Source of the DNA: Iamia sp038233335
GTDB taxonomy: Bacteria > Actinomycetota > Acidimicrobiia > Acidimicrobiales > Iamiaceae
NCBI GenBank assembly: GCA_038233335.1
Contig: JBBSME010000011.1
Location: 1-39,397 of the forward strand
Direction of reading: 5' to 3'
Length of the DNA stretch: 39,397 nt
Shown: one piece after another, positions 30,738-38,870 of the stretch
Numbering within the stretch: position 1 is the first letter of the stretch
Layout: each line of letters begins with the position of its first letter
The notes under the pieces: model-generated
Told to the model about the DNA's origin: nothing
Seen by the model: the letters and a program-made list of their open reading frames with translations, nothing else
Databases searched by the model: none
Program-made: the position numbers and the translations under genes

Positions 30738-33700
30738 TCAGCCCTTGGCCGCGGCCATGATGGCCTCGTCGATGTCGGCGCCGGACTCCTCGGCCGCCTT
30801 GATGGCGATGAGCACCCGCTTGTAGTCGCGGGGCATCACCTTGGTGAACTGTCCGACCGCGAACTGCCAGTCGGCCAGCAGGAGGGCGGCGACCTCCGAG
30901 CCGGTCTCGCGCTGGTGCTGGAACACGGTGCTCACCAGCCAGGTCTTGTCCAGCTCGTCCAGGGGCTCGAGCTCGACCATCTCGTCGTTGACCAGCGCGG
31001 CCAGGGCCCGATCCGGGTCCCACACGAAGGCCATGCCGCCCGACATCCCGGCTCCGAAGTTGCGGCCGGTGGGGCCGAGCACGACCACCCGGCCACCGGT
31101 CATGTACTCGCAGGCGTGGTCGCCCACACCCTCGACCACGGCGGTGGCCCCCGAGTTGCGGACGCAGAACCGCTCGCCCACCAGGCCCCGCAGGTAGGCC
31201 TCGCCGCCGGTGGCGCCGTAGAGGATCACGTTCCCGGCGATGACGTTCTCCTCGGCGACGAAGCCGGATGGCGCGTCCGGCGAGGGGCGCAACGCCAGCC
31301 GGCCGCCGGAGAGGCCCTTGCCGACGTAGGCGTTGGCGTCACCGACCAGGCGGAGGGTCATGCCCTTGGGGATGAAGGCCCCGAAGCTCTGTCCGGCCGA
31401 GCCGGTGAAGGTGATGTCGATGGTGTCGTCGGGCAGGCCGGCGCCGCCGTGGGCCTTGGTGACCTCGTGGCCGAGCAGCGTGCCGACGGTGCGGTTCACG
31501 TTGCGGATCGTCCGCTCGAGGCGGACAGGCTCACCTGCGGTGATGGCCGGCTGGCAGGCCTCGATGAGCTCCACGTCGAGGGCCCGATCCAGGCCGTGGT
31601 CCTGGGCCTTGGTGCAGAAGAGGTCCTGGTCGGCGAAGCCGGACGTGGGCTTGGCCAGGATGGGGCTGAGGTCGAGGCCCTTGGCCTTCCAGTGGTCGAC
31701 GGCCTTGCGGGTGTCGAGCAGGTCGACCTGGCCGATGGCGTCGGTGAGGCTGCGCATCCCGAGGGAGGCGAGCAGCTCGCGCACCTCCTCGGCGATGTAC
31801 TCGAAGAAGGTCTCCACGAACTCGGGCTGACCGGTGAAGCGCTCGCGCAGCTCGGGGTTCTGGGTGGCGATCCCCACCGGGCAGGTGTCGAGGTGGCAGA
31901 CCCGCATCATGATGCAGCCCGACACCACCAGCGGGGCGGTGGCGAAGCCGAACTCCTCCGCGCCCAGGAGGGCCCCGATGAGCACGTCGCGGCCGGTCTT
32001 CATCTGCCCGTCGACCTGGACCACGATGCGGTCGCGCAGGCCGTTGAGGAGCAGCGTCTGCTGGGTCTCGGCCAGGCCCAGCTCCCAGGGGCCCCCGGCG
32101 TGCTTCAGCGAGGTCAGGGGACTGGCCCCGGTCCCGCCGTCGTGGCCAGAGATCAGGACCACATCCGCGTGGGCCTTGGACACACCGGCGGCGACGGTGC
32201 CCACCCCGACCTCGGACACCAGCTTCACGTGCACCCGCGCCGCCGGGTTGGCGTTCTTGAGGTCGTGGATGAGCTGCTTGAGGTCCTCGATGGAGTAGAT
32301 GTCGTGGTGGGGCGGCGGGCTGATGAGGCCCACGCCCGGGGTCGAGTAGCGGGTCTTGGCGATCCACGGGTAGATCTTGGAGCCGGGCAGCTGGCCCCCC
32401 TCACCGGGCTTGGCCCCCTGGGCCATCTTGATCTGGAGGTCGTCCGCGTTGGACAGGTACTCCGACGTGACGCCGAAGCGGCCGGAGGCCACCTGCTTGA
32501 TGGCCGAGCGCTTGGAGTCGCCGTTGGGCAGGGGCACGAAGCGCTCCGGGTCCTCGCCGCCCTCACCGGTGTTGGACTTGGCGCCGAGCCGGTTCATGGC
32601 CACGGCCAGGGTCTCGTGGGCCTCGGCCGAGATGGAGCCGTAGCTCATGGCCCCGGTGGAGAAGCGGGCGATGATCGCCGAGGCGGGCTCGACCTCCTCG
32701 ATCGGGATAGGGGTGCGTCCCTCGGTGGAGATCTCGAACAGGCCCCGCAGCGTCGCCAGGCGCCCGGCCTGGTCGTCGACCATCCGCGTGTACTCCTTGA
32801 AGATGTCGTAGCGCTTCGAGCGGGAGGCGTGCTGGAGCTTGAAGACCGTCTGCGGGTTGAACAGGTGGTGCTCACCCTCCCGGCGCCACTGGTACTCGCC
32901 ACCGCCGTCCAGCTCCCGGTGGGCCCGCTCGCTGGGTCGCGGGGCGTGGGCCACCCGGTGGCGAGCGGCCACCTCAGTCGCGATCTCCTCCAGACCGATG
33001 CCGCCCAGGCGGCTGGAGGTGAGCGTGAAGTACTCGTCGACCAGCTCCTGACCCAGCCCGATGGCCTCGAACACCTGGGCACCGGTGTAGGACGCCACCG
33101 TCGAGATGCCCATCTTCGACATCACCTTGAGGACACCCTTGCCACACGCCTTGATGTAGTTGGCCACGGCCTGATCGACCCCGACCCCGTCGAGGGCGCC
33201 GCGCGCGCTCATGTCCTCGAGGGTCTCGAAGGCCAGGTAGGGGTTGATGGCCGACGCGCCGTACCCCAGGAGGAGGCACATGTGGTGCACCTCTCGGGCG
33301 TCACCGGCTTCCACGACCAGGCCGACCTGGGTGCGGGTCTTCTCCCGGACCAGGTGGTGGTGCACGGCGCTGGTAAGCAGCAGCGACGGGATGGGGGCCT
33401 GCTCGGCGGTGACGCCCCGGTTGGACAAGACGATGATGCGGGCCCCCTCCGCGATGGCGACCGACACCTCGGCCCGGACCCTCTCGAGGGCCCGGCGGAG
33501 CCCCTCCCCCCCCTCGGCCACAGGGTAGAGGCCCGTGGCCACGAACGACTTGAGGCCGGGCATGTCGCCCTCGTCGTCGATGTGGACCAGCTTGGCCAGC
33601 TGGTCGTTGTCGAGGATCGGGTGGCGCAGCAAGACCTGGCGACACGACGCCGGCGACGGGTCGAGGAGGTTGCCCTCGGGGCCGAGCACGCCGAGGAGGC

Positions 33701-35333
33701 TGGTGACCAGCTCCTCGCGCAAGGCGTCGAGGGGCGGGTTGGTCACCTGGGCGAAGAGCTGGGTGAAGTAGTCGAACAGCAGGCGCGGCCGCTCCGACAG
33801 CACCGCCACCGGGGTGTCGGTGCCCATGGAGCCGAGGGCCTCGCCGCCGGTCTTGGCCATGGGGGCCATGAGGATCTTGAGGTCCTCGTTGGTGTAGCCG
33901 AAGGTCACCTGGCGGCGGACGACGTCAGCGTGGGGGTACCGGATGTGGGGGCGGTCGGGGAGGTCGTCCAGGGGGACCAACCCGGCGTGCAGCCACTCGC
34001 CGTAGGGGTGCTCGGCGGCGAGGGTGGACTTGACCTCCTCGTCGGCGATGATCCGGCCTTCGTCGGTGTCGACCAGGAACATCCGACCGGGCTGCAGGCG
34101 GCCGCGGGAGACGACGGTCGAGGGGTCGATGTCGAGCACGCCGACCTCGGAGGCCATGACCACCAGGCCGTCGGAGGTCACCCAGTAGCGGGACGGGCGC
34201 AGCCCGTTGCGGTCCAGCACCGCGCCGACGACCGAGCCGTCGGTGAAGGCCACCGACGCCGGGCCATCCCACGGCTCCATCATCGACGCGTGGAACTGGT
34301 AGAAGGCCCGCTTGGCCGGGTCCATGGCCGGGTTGGACTCCCAGGCCTCGGGGATCATCATCAGCACCGCGTGGTGCAGTGGGCGCCCGGCCAGGTGCAG
34401 CAGCTCGAGGACCTCGTCGAAGCTGGCCGAGTCGCTGGCTTCGTCGGTGCAGATCGGGAAGGCCCGCTCCAGGTCGGCCGAACCGTCGGCGCCGTCGAAG
34501 GCATCGCTGGCCAGCAGGGCCTCCCGGGCCCGCATCCAGTTGCGGTTGCCCTTGACCGTGTTGATCTCGCCGTTGTGGGCGATGTAGCGGTACGGGTGGG
34601 CCAGGGGCCAGGCCGGGAAGGTGTTGGTGCTGAACCGGGAGTGGACCAGGGCGATGGCGCTCTCGACCCGAGGGTCCAGGAGGTCCGGAAACACCTGCTC
34701 CAGCTGGTCGGTGGTGAGCATCCCCTTGTAGCAGAGGGTGCGACACGAGAGGCTGGGGAAGTAGACCACGCCTCCGCCCGGCGTGCCGGCCACCCCTGGC
34801 TCGCCCACCTCGTGCTCGATGCGCTTGCGGAGGATGAAGGCTCGGCGTTCGAGGTCGAGGCCCGAGAGCTCGCCGTCCCCGGCGGCCAGGAACACCTGGC
34901 GGAAGGTGGGCTCCACGTCGCGGGCCATGCTCCCCAGCGAGGAGGTGTCGACCGGGACAGCCCGCCAGCCCAGGACGGCGAGGCCCTCGCTGGCCACGAT
35001 CTTGTCGATGGCCTCGGCCGCGGCGTCGGCCTCGTCGGCCCCCTGGGGCAGGAACGCGATGCCGGTGGCGTAGGAGCCGACTGCGGGCAGGGTGAAGTCG
35101 ACCACCTCCCGCAGGAACCGGTCGGGGACCTGGATGAGGATCCCGGCCCCGTCCCCGGTGTTGACCTCGGCCCCTGATGCGCCCCGGTGATCGAGGTGGC
35201 ACAGCGACAGCAGCCCCTTGTCGACGATGTCCCGGCTGGCCCGGCCGTGCATGTCGACGACGAAGGCAACGCCACAGGCGTCGTGTTCGTAGGCGGGGTC
35301 GTAGAGGCCGTGGGGCCCGGGAGCAGTGCGCAT
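30738..35333 (-). CDS. gltB: Glutamate synthase large subunit
   Basis: A 1531-aa protein of normal length. A 19-residue propeptide precedes Cys20 (HDACGVAFV), the nucleophile that becomes N-terminal after cleavage. Residues 20-430 are the class II glutamine amidotransferase domain, about 480-760 the central domain, about 830-1230 the FMN-binding synthase domain, including GEGGQLPGSKIYP and SGHDGGTGASPL. The 3Fe-4S cysteines are C1140, C1146 and C1151 (GCIMMRVCHLDTCPVG). A GXGXG beta-helix closes the protein at about 1270-1500. It channels ammonia from glutamine to 2-oxoglutarate. GGAAGG precedes ATG 35333 by about 6 nt. It is cotranscribed with gltD. Confidence 0.97.
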   Translation of the reverse strand: MRTAPGPHGLYDPAYEHDACGVAFVVDMHGRASRDIVDKGLLSLCHLDHRGASGAEVNTGDGAGILIQVPDRFLREVVDFTLPAVGSYATGIAFLPQGADEADAAAEAIDKIVASEGLAVLGWRAVPVDTSSLGSMARDVEPTFRQVFLAAGDGELSGLDLERRAFILRKRIEHEVGEPGVAGTPGGGVVYFPSLSCRTLCYKGMLTTDQLEQVFPDLLDPRVESAIALVHSRFSTNTFPAWPLAHPYRYIAHNGEINTVKGNRNWMRAREALLASDAFDGADGSADLERAFPICTDEASDSASFDEVLELLHLAGRPLHHAVLMMIPEAWESNPAMDPAKRAFYQFHASMMEPWDGPASVAFTDGSVVGAVLDRNGLRPSRYWVTSDGLVVMASEVGVLDIDPSTVVSRGRLQPGRMFLVDTDEGRIIADEEVKSTLAAEHPYGEWLHAGLVPLDDLPDRPHIRYPHADVVRRQVTFGYTNEDLKILMAPMAKTGGEALGSMGTDTPVAVLSERPRLLFDYFTQLFAQVTNPPLDALREELVTSLLGVLGPEGNLLDPSPASCRQVLLRHPILDNDQLAKLVHIDDEGDMPGLKSFVATGLYPVAEGGEGLRRALERVRAEVSVAIAEGARIIVLSNRGVTAEQAPIPSLLLTSAVHHHLVREKTRTQVGLVVEAGDAREVHHMCLLLGYGASAINPYLAFETLEDMSARGALDGVGVDQAVANYIKACGKGVLKVMSKMGISTVASYTGAQVFEAIGLGQELVDEYFTLTSSRLGGIGLEEIATEVAARHRVAHAPRPSERAHRELDGGGEYQWRREGEHHLFNPQTVFKLQHASRSKRYDIFKEYTRMVDDQAGRLATLRGLFEISTEGRTPIPIEEVEPASAIIARFSTGAMSYGSISAEAHETLAVAMNRLGAKSNTGEGGEDPERFVPLPNGDSKRSAIKQVASGRFGVTSEYLSNADDLQIKMAQGAKPGEGGQLPGSKIYPWIAKTRYSTPGVGLISPPPHHDIYSIEDLKQLIHDLKNANPAARVHVKLVSEVGVGTVAAGVSKAHADVVLISGHDGGTGASPLTSLKHAGGPWELGLAETQQTLLLNGLRDRIVVQVDGQMKTGRDVLIGALLGAEEFGFATAPLVVSGCIMMRVCHLDTCPVGIATQNPELRERFTGQPEFVETFFEYIAEEVRELLASLGMRSLTDAIGQVDLLDTRKAVDHWKAKGLDLSPILAKPTSGFADQDLFCTKAQDHGLDRALDVELIEACQPAITAGEPVRLERTIRNVNRTVGTLLGHEVTKAHGGAGLPDDTIDITFTGSAGQSFGAFIPKGMTLRLVGDANAYVGKGLSGGRLALRPSPDAPSGFVAEENVIAGNVILYGATGGEAYLRGLVGERFCVRNSGATAVVEGVGDHACEYMTGGRVVVLGPTGRNFGAGMSGGMAFVWDPDRALAALVNDEMVELEPLDELDKTWLVSTVFQHQRETGSEVAALLLADWQFAVGQFTKVMPRDYKRVLIAIKAAEESGADIDEAIMAAAKG

Positions 35334-35399
35334 GCGTCCCTTCCATCGGGTGGCGGGGTCGGAGGGGTGCCGGGACGTCGCTGGCCCGAGGGTCTACCG

Positions 35400-35405
35400 A
35401 CTCTA
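35400..35405 (-). promoter_or_regulatory. Possible -10 (TAGAGT) for gltBD
   Basis: TAGAGT on the minus strand, about 66 nt upstream of the gltB start, would give a leader carrying the GGAAGG ribosome-binding site. It shares the 119-bp divergent region with the aminopeptidase promoter. Confidence 0.35.
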
Positions 35406-35440
35406 CTGGGAGACGGGCGATCGCCTCCAGTGGAGACGGG

Positions 35441-35446
35441 TACGGT
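35441..35446 (+). promoter_or_regulatory. -10 element TACGGT, probable leaderless promoter
   Basis: TACGGT is followed by CAGACG and ATG 35453, matching the arrangement at 744 and 7122 in both hexamer and spacing. Confidence 0.5.
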
Positions 35447-35452
35447 CAGACG

Positions 35453-36733
35453 ATGGCCCCGCCGTCGCCGCCACCCGTCGAGGACCTCCTCACCTACCTC
35501 GACGCGTCCCCCACCCCGTACCACGCCGCGGCCGAGGCGGGTCGGCGGCTCGAAGCCGCCGGTTCGGTGGCCGTCGACCGCTCCCAGCCCTGGTCAGAGC
35601 GCCCAGATCGGGGTCACCTGGTGGCCGACGGGGCCCTGGTGGCCTGGTCGTTGCCCCCCGGCGTGGCCTCGCCCCGCCTGCGCCTGGTCGGCGCCCACAC
35701 CGACAGCCCCGGCCTGCGCATCAAGCCCCGGCCCGACACCGGCACCGCCGGGTGGCGCCAGCTGGGGGTCGAGGTCTACGGCGGGGCCCTGGTGAACTCC
35801 TGGCTGGACCGCGACCTGGGCCTGGCCGGACGGGTGGCGGTGCGCGGCCCCGACGGGGTGGACGTCCGCCTCCTGCGCATCGACGAGCCCCTGCTCCGCG
35901 TCCCTCAGCTGGCCATCCACCTCGATCGCGAGGTCACCAGCAACGGCCTCAAGCTGGACCGGCAACGGCACCTGAGCCCGGTGTGGGGCGTCGGTCCCGT
36001 CGACCCCGGAGGCTTCCGGAGGGTCGTGGCCCAGCACCTCGACGTGGACCCCGAGGGGGTCTGCGGATGGGACGTCATGGCCCACGACCTCACCCCGGCG
36101 GCGCGGGTGGGCCAGGGCGGGGCGCTGGTCAGCGGCGGCCGCCTCGACGACCTGTGCTCCTGCTGGGCCGGCCTGGTCGCCCTGGCCGGAGCCCGTCCAG
36201 AGGGCACGGGATCGGTCCTGGTCCTGTTCGACCACGAGGAGGTGGGCAGCGGGTCCACCCGGGGCGCGGCCGGTCCCCTCCTGGCCGAGGTGCTCGAGCG
36301 CCTCGTCCTGGCCCGGGGCGGGGACCGGTCCGACCTGCTGGCCGCCCTCTCGCAGTCGGCGCTGGCCTCGGCCGACATGGCCCACGCCACCCACCCCAAC
36401 TACCCCGACCGCCACGAGCCCTCCCACCCCATCGCCATCGACGGGGGTCCGGTGGTGAAGGTGAACGCCAACCAGCGCTACGCCACCGAGCCCGCCACCC
36501 AGGTCGCCTTCGAGGTGGCCTGCGACGTCGCCGGCGTGGCGGTCCAGCACTTCGTCGGCCACAACGAGGTCCCGTGCGGGTCGACGATCGGGCCACTGGC
36601 CGCGGCCGCGGTCGGGATCCCCACCGTCGACGTGGGCGTCGCCCAGCTGGCCATGCACTCGGCGCGAGAGCTGTGCGGGAGCGAGGACCCCGGCCGGATG
36701 GCCGCGGCTCTCACCGCCTGGTTCGAGGGCTGA
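35453..36733 (+). CDS. apeB: M18-family aminopeptidase
   Basis: A 426-aa cytosolic zinc aminopeptidase, the usual M18 length. It shows the metal-ligand and active-site blocks in order: GAHTDSPGLRIKP, GGRLDDLCSCWAGL, FDHEEVGSGSTRGAAG, DMAHATHPNYPDRHEP, KVNANQRYAT, and VPCGSTIGP...VDVGVAQLAMHSARE. The family normally has RLDNL where this protein has RLDDL; the metal-binding Asp is kept, so activity is expected. It removes N-terminal residues, commonly acidic or hydrophobic. ATG 35453 fits the family N-terminus (VEDLLTYLDASPTPYHA) and the leaderless promoter. It diverges from gltB and is followed 4 nt later by the J-domain gene. Confidence 0.95.
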   Translation: MAPPSPPPVEDLLTYLDASPTPYHAAAEAGRRLEAAGSVAVDRSQPWSERPDRGHLVADGALVAWSLPPGVASPRLRLVGAHTDSPGLRIKPRPDTGTAGWRQLGVEVYGGALVNSWLDRDLGLAGRVAVRGPDGVDVRLLRIDEPLLRVPQLAIHLDREVTSNGLKLDRQRHLSPVWGVGPVDPGGFRRVVAQHLDVDPEGVCGWDVMAHDLTPAARVGQGGALVSGGRLDDLCSCWAGLVALAGARPEGTGSVLVLFDHEEVGSGSTRGAAGPLLAEVLERLVLARGGDRSDLLAALSQSALASADMAHATHPNYPDRHEPSHPIAIDGGPVVKVNANQRYATEPATQVAFEVACDVAGVAVQHFVGHNEVPCGSTIGPLAAAAVGIPTVDVGVAQLAMHSARELCGSEDPGRMAAALTAWFEG

Positions 36734-36737
36734 GCCG

Positions 36738-37292
36738 GTGGACCGGGCCGAAGCGGCCCGGGTGCTCGGGGTCGCGATCGACGCCTCGCCCGCCGCGGTC
36801 CGGGGTGCGTTCCGAGACCTGATCCGTCAGCACCACCCCGACCGGGGCGGCGCCGCCGGCGGCGAGGTCGCCGCCCGCCTCATCGAGGCCCACCGCGTGC
36901 TGCGGGATACCGCTCCGCCCTCGGCGCGCGCTGTGCCCTCTCCGCCCCCGCCGTCCCCCGCCCCGGCGGCGACGCCTGTCGACGCCCGAGCCGAGGGCGA
37001 CGCCCTCTTCGTCCGCGCCGACCCCGACACCGTCCTGGCCCGCCTGGTGGAGGCGGCCCACCAGCTGGGCGAGGTGACCTACCTGGACCGGGGCGCAGGG
37101 CTGGTCGAGGTGCTCGTCCTGGTCCAGGACCGAGAGGGCGACCGTCCGGCCGCGTGCTCGCTGGTGGCGTCCCTCCAGGGCCGGCTCGACGCGGTAGAGG
37201 TGTTCTGCACCGTCGAGCGCCTGGACGGCCACGCCGGGCCGCCGGTCGCCCCGCTGGTCGCCGCCCTGGCCGAGGCGCTTCAGCGGGGCTGA
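36738..37292 (+). CDS. J-domain protein with a novel C-terminal domain
   Basis: A 184-aa protein. Residues 1-60 form a DnaJ-like J domain: VLGVAIDASPAAVRGAFRDL then IRQHHPDRGG with the HPD motif that stimulates Hsp70 ATPase. A Pro/Ala linker (62-82) leads to a C-terminal alpha/beta domain of about 100 aa, GDALFVRADPDTVLARLVEA and then VEVLVLVQDREGDRPAACSL, that I do not recognise. It lacks the Gly/Phe and zinc-finger regions of DnaJ, so it is a type III J protein that would bring DnaK to a particular client. GTG 36738 is 4 nt after the aminopeptidase stop. Its 3' end overlaps the convergent M23 gene by 13 bp inside a terminator hairpin. Confidence 0.8.
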   Translation: MDRAEAARVLGVAIDASPAAVRGAFRDLIRQHHPDRGGAAGGEVAARLIEAHRVLRDTAPPSARAVPSPPPPSPAPAATPVDARAEGDALFVRADPDTVLARLVEAAHQLGEVTYLDRGAGLVEVLVLVQDREGDRPAACSLVASLQGRLDAVEVFCTVERLDGHAGPPVAPLVAALAEALQRG

Positions 37293-37300
37293 AGCGCCTC
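37272..37300. terminator. Bidirectional terminator hairpin that contains both stop codons
   Basis: GAGGCGCTTCAGC and GCTGAAGCGCCTC are perfect 13-bp arms around a GGG loop. The plus-strand TGA (37290-37292) and the minus-strand stop (TCA at 37280-37282) sit symmetrically in the two arms, so each gene ends inside the hairpin. Confidence 0.75.
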
Positions 37301-38701
37301 CCCCAGCTCATCGCCCCCGTTGGGCTGGCCGTCGCCGTCCTCGTCCTCGTCACCGTCGGCCACCGGGACGTCGGGGTTGGCGGGATCGACGTCGCGGATG
37401 TTGCGGATGCCGTCGCCGTCGGCGTCGGCCTTCCCCCACGTGGCGTCGCCCGGGGCGAGGATGCTGCGGGGGTTGACAGGGGTGCCCTTGAGGCGGGTCT
37501 CGAAGTGGATGTGGGACCCGGTCGAGAGCCCCGTGCTCCCGGCCAGGGCGATCACGTCCCCTTGCTCCACGATCTGGCCCACCTCCACGGTGAAGGAGGT
37601 GTTGTGGGCGTAGACGGTGCTGAGCGAGCTCCCGTGGGCCAGCACCACGGTGTTGCCGTAGCCGCCACGGGCCTCGGCGGCCAGCACGATGCCGTTGGCC
37701 GCGGCCAGCACCGGTGAGCCCGACGGGGCTCCGATGTCGGCCCCCGCATGCAGGCGCGTGATGCTGAGGATCGGGTGGGCCCGCTGACCGAACTCGGAGC
37801 TGATCACCCCGCCTTCGCGGGGGATGCGGACGTCGACGACCCCCGCCACCCAGTCCTCCTCGTCACCCTGGAACGCGGCGAGGAGGGCGGCGATGCCGTC
37901 GGCCGCCTTCTCCAGGCTGGTGATCCGCGCCTCGATCGAGACCTTGCGGGAGCGGACCTCGATCAGCAGGGCCTCCTGGCGATCCCGCTCCGCGGCCACC
38001 TCCACCACCAGAGCCGTCGATGTGTCCAGCGCCTCCGACGCCGAGCGCCTCAGGTCGTCGACCTGCTCGCGCTGGGTCGCGGCGGCAGCGGCGGCCCGCC
38101 GGGCCCGGTCCTGGACCTGACGGCTCCGGGTGCGGGCATCGATCAGGTCGTCGATCAGGTCGCGCTGCTGGTCGCTGACGGTCTGCCGGTAGCCGCGACG
38201 GGCCAGGGAGTCATCGCTGCCGGCGCTGGTGTCGAACACCGCGCCGAGCGCCTCGGTGTCCCCGACATCCATGTAGGTCTCGACGGCATAGGTCCGCAGG
38301 CGCTCCTCGGCCCGGGCGACCTCGTCTCGCGCGTCGGCTGCAGCCGCATCGGCATCCGCTTCGACCTCCCGGCTCTCGGCGAGGGCCACCTGGGCCTCGA
38401 CGACGGCGGTGTCGGCCCGATCGACGGCCTCGCGAGCCTGCTGGACCTCGGGCACCAGCTCCAACAGGCGGGCTGCGGCCAGGTCGTACTGCACCAGGAG
38501 GTCGGTCTCGGCACCGACCAGCTCCTCGTACTGCTCCCGGAGGGCGGCCACGTCCACCGAGCTGGGGCCGCCGGTCGGATCGTCGTCCGCGCCCTGGGCC
38601 GATGCCGGGGCCACCGGGATCGAGCCGACCAGGAGGGCCGCGCACGCGACGACCAGACCTCGCCTCGCCCATCGGGCGATCAGTGAGCGTGACCTGTTCA
38701 T
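37280..38701 (-). CDS. Secreted M23 (LytM) peptidoglycan endopeptidase-like protein with coiled coil
   Basis: A 473-aa exported protein. A signal peptide (MNRSRSLIARWARRGLVVAC...APASA) is followed by a long coiled coil (about 50-270) rich in Ala, Glu, Asp and Arg. The M23 domain lies at about 290-430. RLHAGADIGAPSG carries the first zinc ligands (HxxxD, His318) and SHIHFE the second (His397, His399), so the metalloprotease is intact. The C-terminal tail, ADADGDGIRNIRDVDPANPD, then VADGDEDEDGDGQPNGGDEL, resembles calcium-binding thrombospondin type 3 repeats. Such proteins cut peptidoglycan cross-bridges or activate amidases during division, like EnvC/NlpD and RipA partners. ATG 38701 is followed directly by the signal peptide. 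It overlaps the J-domain gene. Confidence 0.9.
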   Translation of the reverse strand: MNRSRSLIARWARRGLVVACAALLVGSIPVAPASAQGADDDPTGGPSSVDVAALREQYEELVGAETDLLVQYDLAAARLLELVPEVQQAREAVDRADTAVVEAQVALAESREVEADADAAAADARDEVARAEERLRTYAVETYMDVGDTEALGAVFDTSAGSDDSLARRGYRQTVSDQQRDLIDDLIDARTRSRQVQDRARRAAAAAATQREQVDDLRRSASEALDTSTALVVEVAAERDRQEALLIEVRSRKVSIEARITSLEKAADGIAALLAAFQGDEEDWVAGVVDVRIPREGGVISSEFGQRAHPILSITRLHAGADIGAPSGSPVLAAANGIVLAAEARGGYGNTVVLAHGSSLSTVYAHNTSFTVEVGQIVEQGDVIALAGSTGLSTGSHIHFETRLKGTPVNPRSILAPGDATWGKADADGDGIRNIRDVDPANPDVPVADGDEDEDGDGQPNGGDELGEALQPR

Positions 38702-38734
38702 CGCGGCTGTGGCTGCTCCCCCCGCACCGTCGGC

Positions 38735-38740
38735 AGCATA
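38735..38740 (-). promoter_or_regulatory. -10 element TATGCT for the M23 gene
   Basis: TATGCT lies 33 nt before ATG 38701 on the minus strand, and the leader has GGGGGAG as a possible ribosome-binding site. The same CCTATGCTGCCGAC string serves the 9366-11114 gene. Confidence 0.45.
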
Positions 38741-38833
38741 GGGGCCGGGGATGAGGTCACGACAGGCCCCCCGCCACGAGTGGCATCCCCTGCCACCCCC
38801 TGGCCTTCCGGGTTCGGGCTCGGGGTGCCGGGG

Positions 38834-38839
38834 TAGCGT
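38834..38839 (+). promoter_or_regulatory. Possible -10 (TAGCGT) for the GGDEF gene
   Basis: TAGCGT is 31 nt before GTG 38871. It would make a short leader that contains the palindrome CCCGATCGGG. No -35 is evident. Confidence 0.3.
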
Positions 38840-38870
38840 GGGATGCAGCCTTCCCCCGATCGGGCTGCCC

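Noticed and set aside
30915..35177. Very long open frame on the strand opposite gltB
   Set aside because: It is a codon-bias shadow of gltB, with low-complexity Val/Gly/Asp/His-rich translation and no motif; gltB shows every family block.
38843..38869. ATG 38843 as start of the GGDEF protein
   Set aside because: It is not in the GGDEF frame; GTG 38871 is in frame.
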